Source: Bacteroidales bacterium (GTDB lineage: Bacteria > Bacteroidota > Bacteroidia > Bacteroidales > P3). From it: 64,000 nt of DNA. Numbering within the stretch: position 1 is the first letter of the stretch; each line of letters starts with the position of its first letter. Positions 46,703 to 55,933 of this stretch are shown piece after piece. The notes under the pieces were generated by a model that did not search any database, was not told where the DNA came from, and saw only the letters and a program-made list of their open reading frames with translations. The DNA is taken from contig JAGCVD010000022.1 in the NCBI GenBank assembly GCA_017962545.1, forward strand, positions 21,075 through 85,074, written 5' to 3'. The position numbers were made by a program, and so were the translations under genes.

Positions 46703-48184
46703 TCAATCGGTAAACTCCAATTTGGGCCGTTCCTCGTCGAGTTTCTCCCATGGGGCATGCAGCAAAAATCCGCTACCCGGCGTCGGCGTAACGCTGTAAG
46801 GCTGACGGCCCTCAGGGTCGAAGAGGATGAACCACGGGTAACTCACCACTCCCATACTCTCCAGCCAACGATACTGTCCGTCGAAGTGCAACCATGTCCA
46901 TGTGTAGCGCACCCCACGACGGCTGTTGCGCAACAGGTGGTACATCTTCTGGAACTCACGGTCACAGGCAATACTAACGAACACCACGTTATCGTTCTGG
47001 GCATAGACGCTATCCTTGAAGTGTGCCAACGTCTCGAGTTCTCGCAGTGAGTTGGGGTCACCCACACGTACAAAACTCATGTATACCCACTTGCCTCGCA
47101 GCGAGTCAAGACTCACCTTGTTGCCGTCGACATCGGGAAGGGAGAGTGCGGCAATTTCCTTTTTCCGCTCGCCACTTTCCTCTTGCCATATTCCACTCAC
47201 CACCGCCTCGGCTATCCTGCGGTGCTCTTTCCATTTACTCCGTTGAGCCAAGGTGACAAGCATACGCAGAACCCCATCACGGTCGTAGTCGGGGTCATAG
47301 AAACTCTCCTTGAGGGCCACAAGCGCTGCCAACTCGCGCAACTGCTCATCGTAGAGAAGCGGCTCAGTGCCTAGCGAGTCAAGGTAGCGGTCCAGATTTC
47401 CTTGATGCACCCACTCCATCAGGCGCCATTTTCCCACTTTCCTCATCCCCTGACTCACCATACCACCCAACACATCGAACAGCGTGCGCATATAACACTC
47501 GTCATGGTAGAGTATCGGCTGCGGCAACACCTTGCCAAGCATCTGCTTGCGGCTGGCGAAGCCCATATCATAACGCATCTGTGCCAATGTAAAACGGGCA
47601 TAGCGAGCAAAGAAGTCATCACCCTCCATCGGCATCTGGATACTGGCAACCAAACTGTCCATCCACTGCCGACGAGGCTTGAAGCGGGGATCGAAATACA
47701 CACGGTGTTCGCTGACGAAACTGTCGACCGCCTCATCGAAGCGCAATATCTTCACATTTAACTCTTCTTGGGGGAGATTGAGAAATTCCAGAGGCAACTC
47801 CACTGGGTCGAGGTAGACGTTGCGCTCCTCGTCCTGCTCCCAGCGGAACGACGGCAGCCACACCTCATAGCGACGCCCGGGTTCTACATAAAACGACTGG
47901 CTATAGCATTCCACCTGCACCACCACTAGCCGAGGATAAGTCAGGTAGCATTTCAGAATGAAAGCACCTGTACTGTCAACGATGGCTTCGTCGAGCACCC
48001 GTTCTTGCAGGGACAACATATCCTCATAGCATATCAATTCCACACGCTTGCCGGCAGCATTGGCCGACTCCCCCACAATGGTCACATTCATCTGACCGTA
48101 TGCTCCGCACAGCGGCAACAGCAACACGAGTATAATCAGCAGTCGTCTCACTTCGTTAACTATTGGTGTGTATAAAACGCCCAT
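46703..48184 (-). CDS. Redoxin-fold exported protein without the CxxC motif
   Basis: 493 residues; the ATG at 48184 or a GTG eleven codons on (giving MRRLLIILVLLLPL) could start it, the second giving the cleaner signal peptide. The C-terminal 150 residues follow the TlpA/redoxin pattern (EIAALSLPDVDGNKVSLDSLRGKWVYMSF and SMGVVSYPWFILFDPEG), but the active-site segment reads VRVGDPNS, without cysteines. The N-terminal region has a DUF4369-like beta part and helical middle. It may have a binding or structural role. It is first of four genes that include folC. Confidence 0.72.
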   Translation of the reverse strand: MGVLYTPIVNEVRRLLIILVLLLPLCGAYGQMNVTIVGESANAAGKRVELICYEDMLSLQERVLDEAIVDSTGAFILKCYLTYPRLVVVQVECYSQSFYVEPGRRYEVWLPSFRWEQDEERNVYLDPVELPLEFLNLPQEELNVKILRFDEAVDSFVSEHRVYFDPRFKPRRQWMDSLVASIQMPMEGDDFFARYARFTLAQMRYDMGFASRKQMLGKVLPQPILYHDECYMRTLFDVLGGMVSQGMRKVGKWRLMEWVHQGNLDRYLDSLGTEPLLYDEQLRELAALVALKESFYDPDYDRDGVLRMLVTLAQRSKWKEHRRIAEAVVSGIWQEESGERKKEIAALSLPDVDGNKVSLDSLRGKWVYMSFVRVGDPNSLRELETLAHFKDSVYAQNDNVVFVSIACDREFQKMYHLLRNSRRGVRYTWTWLHFDGQYRWLESMGVVSYPWFILFDPEGRQPYSVTPTPGSGFLLHAPWEKLDEERPKLEFTD

Positions 48185-48236
48185 TCTTTATTATTATTGT
48201 ATCATAAGAAAAAAAATACAAGTCATATTTTTTTCA

Positions 48237-48244
48237 TATATTTG
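48237..48244 (+). promoter_or_regulatory. -7 box of the aspA-nqr operon
   Basis: TATATTTG, 71 bp before the aspA ATG. No clear -33 TTTG. The following leader is AT-rich with a short GGGAGCA word but no strong hairpin. Confidence 0.6.
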
Positions 48245-48315
48245 TAAACCACATCCTCCCTTACGGGAGCATATAATTATTTAAACAATAATCATTTAAG
48301 CAACAATATTCCTAT

Positions 48316-49734
48316 ATGGACAACACAAAATACCGTACCGAGACCGACCTACTGGGAAGCCACAACGTGCCATCAGAAGCCTATTATGGCGTGCAGACGG
48401 CCAGAGCGATGGAGAATTTCCGTATCAGCGGACGCTACTTGAGCGAGTTTCCCCGGTTTATTGCCGGACTGGCCATGACGAAAAAAGCAGCGGCAATGGC
48501 CAATGTCGAGGTGGGGATGATTACAGCAGAACAAGGCGAAGCCATCCAGTGGGCCTGCGACCAACTACTGGCCGGGATGTACCACGACCAGTTTCCGATA
48601 GACATGATTCAAGGTGGCGCCGGTACCAGCACCAACATGGCTGCCAACGAGGTTATCGCCAATCTGGCACTGGAGCATATGGGACACCAGAAAGGTGAGT
48701 ATCAGTATTGCTCACCCAACGACGTTGTCAACGCCTCACAAAGCACCAACGACGCCTATCCCTGTGCCATACACCTGGCCATGTTCTTAGAACATGAAGC
48801 TTTCCTGCCCCATCTGGAGCAGATGATCGCAGCACTTAAATACAAAAGCCGGGAATTCTCACACGTCATCAAGATGGGTCGCACACAGTTGCAGGATGCA
48901 GTCCCCATGACGCTGGGACAGACCTTTGGCGCCTTTGCCGCAAGCCTGCGCGGCGAGGTAAACAACCTCAACCTGTCGGCCCGTGAGTTCCTTACCGTGA
49001 ACATGGGTGCCACAGCCATCGGCACAGGCATCTGCTCGAAACCGGGCTACAGCGAGGCCTGCATAAAGGCGCTGCATAAAGTAACGGGATGGAATATCCG
49101 TCTGGCCGACAATCTCATCGAAGCCACCTCGGCGGTGAGCTGCATGATACAGTATTCCTCGGCCTTGAAACGGCTGGCCTTGAAAGTAAACAAGATATGT
49201 AACGACCTGCGCTTACTCTCGAGCGGCCCTCGCTGCGGACTCTATGAGATACACCTTCCCGAACGGCAGCCTGGCAGCAGCATCATGCCCGGCAAAGTAA
49301 ATCCCGTCATTCCCGAGGTGATGAACCAAGTATGCTACAAAGTTATCGGTAACGATATGACCATCAGTTTCGCCAGCGACAACGGCCAGTTGGAGCTCAA
49401 TGTCATGGAACCCGTCATCGCATACACCCTCTTCGAGAGTGTGCACCTGCTGGAGAACGGACTTGACACGCTACGCACTTTCTGTATCGACGGCATCATC
49501 GCCAACGAGGAGCGCTGCCGCCAGCTGGTGGAGCGCAGCATAGGCATCGTCACCATGCTCAACCCCATCATCGGCTACAAGCAGAGCACCAAGATAGCCA
49601 AGGAGGCCAGCGAGACTGGCCGCGGCGTATACGAACTGGTGCTGGAACACGGCCTGCTCACCAAAGAGCAACTTGACGAAATACTCAAACCTGAGAACAT
49701 GCTACAGCCTGTGGACCTTACTTTGAAGAAATGA
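48316..49734 (+). CDS. aspA: Aspartate ammonia-lyase (aspartase)
   Basis: 472 residues of the fumarase/aspartase superfamily. The SS-loop signature GSSIMPGKVNPVIPE, the TSTNMAANEVIANLAL and the SQSTNDAYP segments are all present. It deaminates aspartate to fumarate and ammonia. The C-terminus (KEQLDEILKPENMLQPV) is longer than that of class II fumarase and fits aspartase. It is coupled to nqrA by an ATGA overlap, so the fumarate source and the respiratory pump are probably made together. Confidence 0.95.
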   Translation: MDNTKYRTETDLLGSHNVPSEAYYGVQTARAMENFRISGRYLSEFPRFIAGLAMTKKAAAMANVEVGMITAEQGEAIQWACDQLLAGMYHDQFPIDMIQGGAGTSTNMAANEVIANLALEHMGHQKGEYQYCSPNDVVNASQSTNDAYPCAIHLAMFLEHEAFLPHLEQMIAALKYKSREFSHVIKMGRTQLQDAVPMTLGQTFGAFAASLRGEVNNLNLSAREFLTVNMGATAIGTGICSKPGYSEACIKALHKVTGWNIRLADNLIEATSAVSCMIQYSSALKRLALKVNKICNDLRLLSSGPRCGLYEIHLPERQPGSSIMPGKVNPVIPEVMNQVCYKVIGNDMTISFASDNGQLELNVMEPVIAYTLFESVHLLENGLDTLRTFCIDGIIANEERCRQLVERSIGIVTMLNPIIGYKQSTKIAKEASETGRGVYELVLEHGLLTKEQLDEILKPENMLQPVDLTLKK

Positions 49735-51044
49735 ATCATACAATAAAAATCAAGAAAGGGCTCGACATACCGCTCGGTGGACTGCCAGAACGGACGCTCA
49801 TCGACGTCCGCTGCATCGAACGTTATGCCGTAAAGCCGCCGGATGTGGTGGGCTTCACCCCACGTCTATTGGTGGCCGAGGGCGACATGGTCGCAGCAGG
49901 ACAGCCTCTGGTGACCGACAAGCACGACCCACGGCTGACACTCCCCTCCCCTGTCCACGGCACCGTGGAAGCCATCGTGCGTGGAGAGAAAAGGAAGTTG
50001 ATGGAGGTGGTGGTGAGAAAAGACCTTGAAGACCTTAAGGACCCTAAGAATCATAAAGACCTTACCCCAGAGGCTCCCGTTTGGTGGATGATTAAGGAAC
50101 GGCCTTTCGGCACCATCGCCAATCCTGACCACAAACCCAAGGGCATCTATGTCAGTCTACGCGACACCAACCCGTTGGCGCCGGACTTAGACTTCGCGTT
50201 GAAAGGACGCGAACAGGAGTTTGAAGCTGGTGTGAAAGCACTGGAAGCTATCGCCGAGGTACATTGCGTGAGAGCCGAAGGCCCACACCCCGCCGGCAAT
50301 ATCGGCACAATCATCGCCTCACTCGACCCCATCAACAAAGGCGAATGTGTATGGACCGTCAACGCGCAGGACGTAGCCAACATCGGCCGGTGGTACCTCA
50401 CTGGCGAGTACCGTCCCGAGCGCGTCATCTCTGTCGGCGGCCCCGCGGCCAAAACACCACACTACTACCGTGTACTCTGCGGTGCATGCCTGAAACAGCT
50501 TACCGACGCCCAACTGATGGATAACAGTTATCCTAGTTTAACCCGTACAACCAATACCACCAGAATCATCAGCGGCAGCCCCCTCAACGGCACCACCGTG
50601 GCTGCCGACGGTTTCCTCGGCATGTACGACCAGCAGCTCTGCTTCATCGAAGAGGGCGACCATTACGATTTCATGGGTTGGCTGATGCCGGGACTGAAGA
50701 AATACAGTTTCAGCAAGACCTTCTTGAGTGGAGTTATAGGTACTCTAGGAAATATTGGTTCCTTAATTCCCATCCACTACAACTTCAACACCAACGTTCA
50801 CGGCTCGGTGCGACCATTCCTCTTCACAGGCAACTTCGAGCAGGTGTTTCCCTTCGACATCTATCCGCTACAACTCATCAAGGCCTGCATCGTGGGCGAC
50901 GTGGAGCTGCAGGAGAAACTCGGCATCTATGAGGTGGAACCCGAGGACTTCGCCCTGTGCGAGTTCATCGACCCCTCGAAGACCGAGATACAGACCATTA
51001 TACGCGAGGCTCTCGAAGTCCTCAGAAAGGAGGCTATCGCATGA
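49731..51044 (+). CDS. nqrA: Na+-translocating NADH:quinone reductase subunit A
   Basis: 437 residues, including a barrel-sandwich lead (KGLDIPLGGLPE, VAEGDMVAAGQPLV, PSPVHGTVEAIVRGEKR) and the quinone-binding region at the C-terminus. A short stretch after residue 97 (DLEDLKDPKNHKDL) is encoded by near repeats of gaccttaag and departs from other NqrA. Peripheral cytoplasmic subunit. Overlaps aspA and nqrB by 4 bp each. Confidence 0.94.
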   Translation: MNHTIKIKKGLDIPLGGLPERTLIDVRCIERYAVKPPDVVGFTPRLLVAEGDMVAAGQPLVTDKHDPRLTLPSPVHGTVEAIVRGEKRKLMEVVVRKDLEDLKDPKNHKDLTPEAPVWWMIKERPFGTIANPDHKPKGIYVSLRDTNPLAPDLDFALKGREQEFEAGVKALEAIAEVHCVRAEGPHPAGNIGTIIASLDPINKGECVWTVNAQDVANIGRWYLTGEYRPERVISVGGPAAKTPHYYRVLCGACLKQLTDAQLMDNSYPSLTRTTNTTRIISGSPLNGTTVAADGFLGMYDQQLCFIEEGDHYDFMGWLMPGLKKYSFSKTFLSGVIGTLGNIGSLIPIHYNFNTNVHGSVRPFLFTGNFEQVFPFDIYPLQLIKACIVGDVELQEKLGIYEVEPEDFALCEFIDPSKTEIQTIIREALEVLRKEAIA

Positions 51045-52177
51045 ATTTAAAGTGGCTAGAAGACTGGTTTGAGAAGATTGAGCCCAAGGGCAAGTGGAGC
51101 TGGCTGGGGAGCACCTACGAAGCATTCCACACCTTCGCTTTCACACCTAAGACAGTGACCAAGAGAGGCAGTCATATCCGCGACGCTGTGGATATGAAGC
51201 GTAGCATCATCATCGTAGTTATTGCACTGATTCCGGCGCTGCTTTTCGGCATGTGGAATATCGGCCACCAGACTGCCATAAGCACAGGTGCCGACTGGCA
51301 CTGGTTCTATATGTGGTGGTTCGGTTTCCTGCGGATGCTGCCGATGATTGCGGTGAGCTATATCGTGGGACTCTTCATCGAGTTTGCCTTTGCGCAATAC
51401 CGAGGACACGAAGTCAACGAAGGCTTCCTCGCCACCGGTCTGCTCATTCCGATGATTGTGCCGGTGACCACACCGCTGTGGCAGCTGGCATTAGCCGTAG
51501 CTTTCGCCGTGATTATCGGCAAGGAGGTCTTCGGCGGCAGCGGTATGAACTTCCTCAACCCCGCCCTGGTGGCGCGCGCTTTCCTCTTCTTCGCCTACCC
51601 GACACACATGAGCGGCGACAAGGTATGGATTGCCAACGACCTGTGGGGTAGCGACGCCATCGCCGGTGCCACGCCTATGGGACAGCTGGCCACAGGCACG
51701 CATCTTTCGGCGTCGGCGTTGGATATGCTTATCGGAACAATACCCGGCAGCACCTGCGAGACCTCCGTCATTGCCATAGCACTTGGAGCAATACTCTTGT
51801 TGATGACAGGCATCGCCAGCTGGCGCATCATGCTGAGTGTGTTCCTCGGCGGCGGCGCCATGGGACTGCTGTTCAACGCCATCGGATATAACGACTACAT
51901 GCAGCTGCCGTTCTACTATCATTTCCTGATGGGCGGCTTCGCCTTCGGCGCAGTCTTCATGGCCACCGACCCCGTCACCGCCGCACAGACCAACACCGGC
52001 AAGTGGATCTACGGCCTGCTCATAGGCGCCTTCGCCGTGCTGCTGCGCGTCTGCAACCCCGCCTACCCGGAGGGCATGATGCTCAGCATCCTCTTCATGA
52101 ACTGCATGGCCCCGCTCATTGACCACTGCGTGGTGGCAGCAAACATCAAGCGCAGAGAAAGGAGGGCCTTGAAATGA
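51041..52177 (+). CDS. nqrB: Na+-translocating NADH:quinone reductase subunit B
   Basis: About 378 residues from ATG 51041 (MNLKWLEDWFEK), in overlap with the nqrA stop. It is a membrane subunit with about ten helices; the segment IAGATPMGQL contains the Thr that carries covalent FMN in known NqrB. The family pattern KRGSHIRDAVDMKRSIIIVV at the N-terminus fits. A longer open frame begins inside nqrA, but the coupled start is preferred. Confidence 0.95.
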   Translation: MNLKWLEDWFEKIEPKGKWSWLGSTYEAFHTFAFTPKTVTKRGSHIRDAVDMKRSIIIVVIALIPALLFGMWNIGHQTAISTGADWHWFYMWWFGFLRMLPMIAVSYIVGLFIEFAFAQYRGHEVNEGFLATGLLIPMIVPVTTPLWQLALAVAFAVIIGKEVFGGSGMNFLNPALVARAFLFFAYPTHMSGDKVWIANDLWGSDAIAGATPMGQLATGTHLSASALDMLIGTIPGSTCETSVIAIALGAILLLMTGIASWRIMLSVFLGGGAMGLLFNAIGYNDYMQLPFYYHFLMGGFAFGAVFMATDPVTAAQTNTGKWIYGLLIGAFAVLLRVCNPAYPEGMMLSILFMNCMAPLIDHCVVAANIKRRERRALK

Positions 52178-52749
52178 AGAAGAACTTCAGCAACACCTAT
52201 ATCTTCATCTACTCGGCTGTGCTCGTCGTGGTGGCAGCCTTGATACTCACGGTTGTCAGCGTGAGCCTTAAGCCCCTGCAGACCAAGAACCAGCAGGCCG
52301 AGCAAAAGCAGATGATCCTGAAAACCATCGGCGTGGAGGCCACCCGCGACAACGCCGCAGAGCTCTACGCCAAGTATATCACCGAGGCAGACGGCTACTA
52401 CCGCTTCGACGGCGGTATCGTCCTGCCGCTGAAGGGCACCGGCCTCTGGGGTCCCATCTGGGGCTACCTGGCACTGGATAACACCAGTACTGTCGTCGGT
52501 GCCGTCTTCGACCACAAGGGCGAGACTCCCGGCCTCGGCGGCGAGATTGCCACCGACAAGTTTGCCCAGCGTTTCATCGGCAAGAAGATGGACACCCAAG
52601 CCATCCACCTGGCCAAGAACGCCGACCGCGATAACCCCTACGAGGTGGACGCCATCAGCGGCGGCACCATGACCAGCAACGGAGTCACCGCCATGCTGGC
52701 CAAAGCCTATGACGATTACAGCAAGATGAGAAAGGAGGCTACCGAATGA
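52174..52749 (+). CDS. nqrC: Na+-translocating NADH:quinone reductase subunit C
   Basis: 191 residues with one N-terminal helix (TYIFIYSAVLVVVAALILTVVS) and a periplasmic FMN-binding domain. The covalent-flavin motif is ISGGTMTSNGV. It is shorter than the Vibrio form (about 255), as in other Bacteroidales. Start and stop overlap those of nqrB and nqrD by 4 bp. Confidence 0.94.
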   Translation: MKKNFSNTYIFIYSAVLVVVAALILTVVSVSLKPLQTKNQQAEQKQMILKTIGVEATRDNAAELYAKYITEADGYYRFDGGIVLPLKGTGLWGPIWGYLALDNTSTVVGAVFDHKGETPGLGGEIATDKFAQRFIGKKMDTQAIHLAKNADRDNPYEVDAISGGTMTSNGVTAMLAKAYDDYSKMRKEATE

Positions 52750-53360
52750 AAAACTTTGACCTTATCAAACTCCCCTTCAGTAAGAACAACCCCATCCTGG
52801 TACAGGTGCTGGGTGTCTGCTCCTGCCTGGCCGTGACGGCACAGCTGAAGCCTGCCGTGGTGATGGCCTTGAGCGTCACCGTGGTGGTGGTGCTGGCCAA
52901 CCTCATCATCTCGCTGCTGCGCAACACCATCCCGCCGCGCATCCGCATCATCGTGCAGCTCGTCGTCGTCTCCACCCTCGTGGTGCTGGTCGACCAGGTG
53001 CTGAAAGCCTACGTCTACGACGTCAGTAAGCAGCTCTCCGTCTTCGTGGGCCTCATCATCACCAACTGCATCGTCATGGGCCGCCTCGAGGCCTTCGCTA
53101 TGGTGCAGAAACCGTGGCCCAGCGTCCTCGACGGACTCGGCAACGGACTCGGCTACAGCGTCATCCTCATCGTGCTTGGGTTTGTAAGAGAACTCTTCGG
53201 CAGCGGCACCCTCTGGGGCTACCCCGTGGCAGAGAAGCTCGGTCTCTACAGCATCGGCTATGAGAACAACGGCCTGATGATCATGCCCCCCATGGCCCTC
53301 ATCCTCGTCGGCCTCATCATCTGGTGGCACCGCAGCCGCAACAAAGACCTGTGTGAATAA
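52746..53360 (+). CDS. nqrD: Na+-translocating NADH:quinone reductase subunit D
   Basis: 204 residues and six membrane helices. The NqrD/RnfE pattern is clear: NNPILVQVLGVCSCLAVT, the iron-ligand half helix around TNCIVMGRLEAFA and GLGNGLGYSVILI. Overlaps nqrC by 4 bp. Unlike the rest of the operon it is not followed directly by nqrE; an insert of 1.8 kb lies between. Confidence 0.95.
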   Translation: MKNFDLIKLPFSKNNPILVQVLGVCSCLAVTAQLKPAVVMALSVTVVVVLANLIISLLRNTIPPRIRIIVQLVVVSTLVVLVDQVLKAYVYDVSKQLSVFVGLIITNCIVMGRLEAFAMVQKPWPSVLDGLGNGLGYSVILIVLGFVRELFGSGTLWGYPVAEKLGLYSIGYENNGLMIMPPMALILVGLIIWWHRSRNKDLCE

Positions 53361-53400
53361 TAGTCCACTAAACCCATTAGCCCCATGAACAATACCCCTA

Positions 53401-53511
53401 ATCCCTCGGTGATCCTTCGGCGATCCTTCGGTGACCCTTCGACGGTATTCCCTTCTTCCTCCCTTCTACGATCCTTCTATGTGCCTTCTATGATCCTTCG
53501 ACAATGCTGCA
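53401..53511 (+). repeat. 11-bp repeats (GATCCTTCGGT type) after nqrD
   Basis: Units GATCCTTCGGC, GATCCTTCGGT, GACCCTTCGAC run in tandem, then more degenerate copies (GATCCTTCTAT, GTGCCTTCTAT, GATCCTTCGAC) follow. Confidence 0.8.
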
Positions 53512-53553
53512 GCAAGATGGTATGGTTTTTCTAACTTCTAATTCATAAACAAT

Positions 53554-54879
53554 ATGAAGAAAATGTTTTTACTCTCCACCCTTCTCCTTTGTGCCAATGT
53601 GCTTTTTGCACAAATCACTATTTTGGATGAGGATGTTCAAGAGAAGATTGTGTCAAAACCACGAGCTTTTGACAGTCTTTCAAATATTACCTATCAGAAG
53701 GACCCTATCCAATACAAGCAATATATTGGCTACAAATTATACAGTCTTCCATTTTCTTCCAAATATAAATGCCCAGGCTCAAATTGCTCGGTTCACATGA
53801 AAGAGTTTAAATACCAATCACCTCAAGATTATATCTTACCACATGTACCGTATGAGCAATCTAGTGTAGGAATGGCGCACAATAATATGGTCGGCTATCC
53901 ACGCGATCTATATCAGAAGGATAAAGAAGAATATGAAAAGACTTTCGTTATCACAACAGACATTTACAACGCTACTGACGATGGTACAGTCTATGACACA
54001 AAACCGAACAACCCCCAGCATCATATATATAATTCATACGAATCAATCCAAAACACATATTATACGGTTTTAAATATAGAAATAAGTACTTTTCGAGATG
54101 GCCCATATCTCAAATTGGAGGAATGGGATAGCGAACATGATAATAATCCCTTTTTGCGTTTCACTCTTAAGAACGAAACATCAGGAGAAGAAATATACTG
54201 GATTCCTCAGAGCGGACGATACTTAAGTGATGCAATGATGTTCCTTGTACCATATTTTGAAAAGATGCAAAAGACGTATAAAAATAAAAATGTGGTGCCT
54301 ACAAAAAAGATAGAAAAAATTGCCGACATCAGTACTGGCGAGCCAGCAAACATCCAGCCAGGGGATGTGTGGTACTGTTATGACGTCACTTTCATAAACC
54401 TAAAGGATAAGAAATATGTCCAACCCTATTTTCTCCTAGAAAACGATGGAGTCAAAGTGATGATTTCATTCAATGATTTTACAAAGAAATGTGAGGGAAT
54501 ACTTACAAGAGCCGAAAATGGTTATACAAATTATCCGATGTTTATGCTGGAACAAGATTACAATGAGATTATCGCCATAAGGCAACGTACAGCAGAAGAA
54601 AGACAACGGTTAGAGGAAGAGAGACAACGTCAAGAAGAGTTGGCCCAACAAGAGCACAACAAACAGATTATGCAAAAATATGGCAATAAATATGGTAAAC
54701 TGATTTGTGAAGGGAAAGTGTGCCTTAATATGACAAAGGAAATGTGCATAGATGCTTGGGGGGAACCTTTATATGTAAATTCAACTATCGTCAAAGGTTT
54801 AGTCCACGAACAATGGGTATATGGATGGCATAACTACCTGTATTTCGACAATAATATATTAACTGCAATTCAAAATTGA
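53554..54879 (+). CDS. AT-rich hypothetical exported protein inserted between nqrD and nqrE
   Basis: 441 residues with a signal peptide (MKKMFLLSTLLLCANVLFA). Residues 30-340 have no recognised domain. About residues 345-370 form a charged helix (RTAEERQRLEEERQRQEELAQ), probably a coiled coil. The last 60 residues (LNMTKEMCIDAWGEPLYVN, HEQWVYGWHNYLYFDNNIL) resemble the BamE/SmpA-like small domain seen at the end of other Bacteroidales exported proteins. Base and codon use are far more AT-rich than in nqr genes, and simple repeats flank it on both sides; it looks like a late insertion. Confidence 0.75.
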   Translation: MKKMFLLSTLLLCANVLFAQITILDEDVQEKIVSKPRAFDSLSNITYQKDPIQYKQYIGYKLYSLPFSSKYKCPGSNCSVHMKEFKYQSPQDYILPHVPYEQSSVGMAHNNMVGYPRDLYQKDKEEYEKTFVITTDIYNATDDGTVYDTKPNNPQHHIYNSYESIQNTYYTVLNIEISTFRDGPYLKLEEWDSEHDNNPFLRFTLKNETSGEEIYWIPQSGRYLSDAMMFLVPYFEKMQKTYKNKNVVPTKKIEKIADISTGEPANIQPGDVWYCYDVTFINLKDKKYVQPYFLLENDGVKVMISFNDFTKKCEGILTRAENGYTNYPMFMLEQDYNEIIAIRQRTAEERQRLEEERQRQEELAQQEHNKQIMQKYGNKYGKLICEGKVCLNMTKEMCIDAWGEPLYVNSTIVKGLVHEQWVYGWHNYLYFDNNILTAIQN

Positions 54880-54897
54880 CATTTATTTTCCAATAGA

Positions 54898-55100
54898 TTT
54901 TGAAAATGGCCGAAATGACCCATTACACCGCCAAGCAATTTTGGAAATGACCGAAATGAACCATATAAATTTTGCAATGGCCGAAATGGGCCATTACAAC
55001 GCCAAGCAAGTTTTGCAACGGCTGAAATGGACCATTATAACGCCGGGCGGTTTTGGAAGGGGCTGAAATGGGCCATTACACCCTCGGGCAGATTTTGAAA
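54898..55100 (+). repeat. Minisatellite of about 41 bp, five units
   Basis: Units start with TTTTG at 54898, 54939, 54970, 55011, 55051, and a partial one at 55093. Each carries a GGCCGAAATGGRCCATTA-type core; the second unit is shortened by about 10 bp. No spacer diversity as in CRISPR. Confidence 0.85.
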
Positions 55101-55169
55101 CGCAGAATAATCATCAAAAGAATCAATTATAACACACTAACGCATTAACACATTCACGCATTATAGATA

Positions 55170-55784
55170 ATGGACTACATCAACATATTCATCAAGTCGA
55201 TATTCGTCGACAACATGATCTTCGCCTTCTTCCTCGGCATGTGCTCGTACCTGGCCGTGTCGAAGACGGTGAAGACCTCGGCGGGCCTCGGCATAGCGGT
55301 CACCTTCGTGCTGCTCATCACCGTGCCTATCAACTATCTGCTCAACAAATTCTTCCTCGCCCCCGGCGCGCTGGCGTGGATATCGCCCTCGCTGGCGAAC
55401 GTGGACCTGAGCTTCCTCAGCCTCATCATGTTCATCGCCGTCATTGCGGCCATCGTGCAGATGGTGGAGATGATTGTGGAGAAGTTCAGCCCCGCCCTCT
55501 ACAACTCGCTGGGCATCTTTCTGCCGCTCATCGCCGTCAACTGCGCCGTCATGTCGGGCTCGCTCTTCATGCAGGAGCGCGGCTATGCCAACATCGGCGA
55601 GGCGACGGTCTTCGCCCTCGGCAGCGGCATCGGCTGGTTCCTGGCCATCGTGGCCATCGCCGCCATCCGCGAGAAGCTGCGCTACAGCCACATCCCCCCA
55701 GCCCTGCGCGGCGTGGGCATCACCTTCATTATCACCGGCCTTATGGGTATGGCATTCATGTCATTTATGGGATTTAAGTTATAA
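55170..55784 (+). CDS. nqrE: Na+-translocating NADH:quinone reductase subunit E
   Basis: 204 residues and six membrane helices, paralogous to NqrD in inverted topology. It starts [32 protein letters not shown] and contains [12 protein letters not shown] and the iron-ligand half helix near [11 protein letters not shown]. It ends [12 protein letters not shown]. The gene is separated from nqrD by the AT-rich insert and from nqrF by a palindromic repeat. Confidence 0.95.
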   Translation: MDYINIFIKSIFVDNMIFAFFLGMCSYLAVSKTVKTSAGLGIAVTFVLLITVPINYLLNKFFLAPGALAWISPSLANVDLSFLSLIMFIAVIAAIVQMVEMIVEKFSPALYNSLGIFLPLIAVNCAVMSGSLFMQERGYANIGEATVFALGSGIGWFLAIVAIAAIREKLRYSHIPPALRGVGITFIITGLMGMAFMSFMGFKL

Positions 55785-55873
55785 CCAGCCTCCCCCCCCC
55801 TTACCTATCTCCATGTGGAGAGGGGAGTAGAATGTAATAATTATGAACAAATCGTCAAATAACAAATAAACAT

Positions 55874-55922
55874 CCTCACCAACATCTCCCCTCTCCTCCC
55901 AGGAGAGGGGCTGGGGGTGAGG
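55874..55922. repeat. Palindromic element between nqrE and nqrF
   Basis: Outer arms CCTCACC (55874-55880) and GGTGAGG (55916-55922), inner arms CCCCTCTCCT (55888-55897) and AGGAGAGGGG (55901-55910). A related half (GTGGAGAGGGGAG) lies at 55815-55827. It resembles the short palindromic elements that recur between genes. Confidence 0.75.
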
Positions 55923-55933
55923 CTCTATTAGCT

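Noticed and set aside
50957-51040. Longer N-terminus for NqrB
   Set aside because: It would lie inside nqrA in another frame; the ATG at 51041 overlaps the nqrA stop, as with the other nqr genes.
54898-55100. Regular repeats that might be a CRISPR array
   Set aside because: The units are contiguous and similar over their whole length, with no unique spacers, and no cas genes are in the window.
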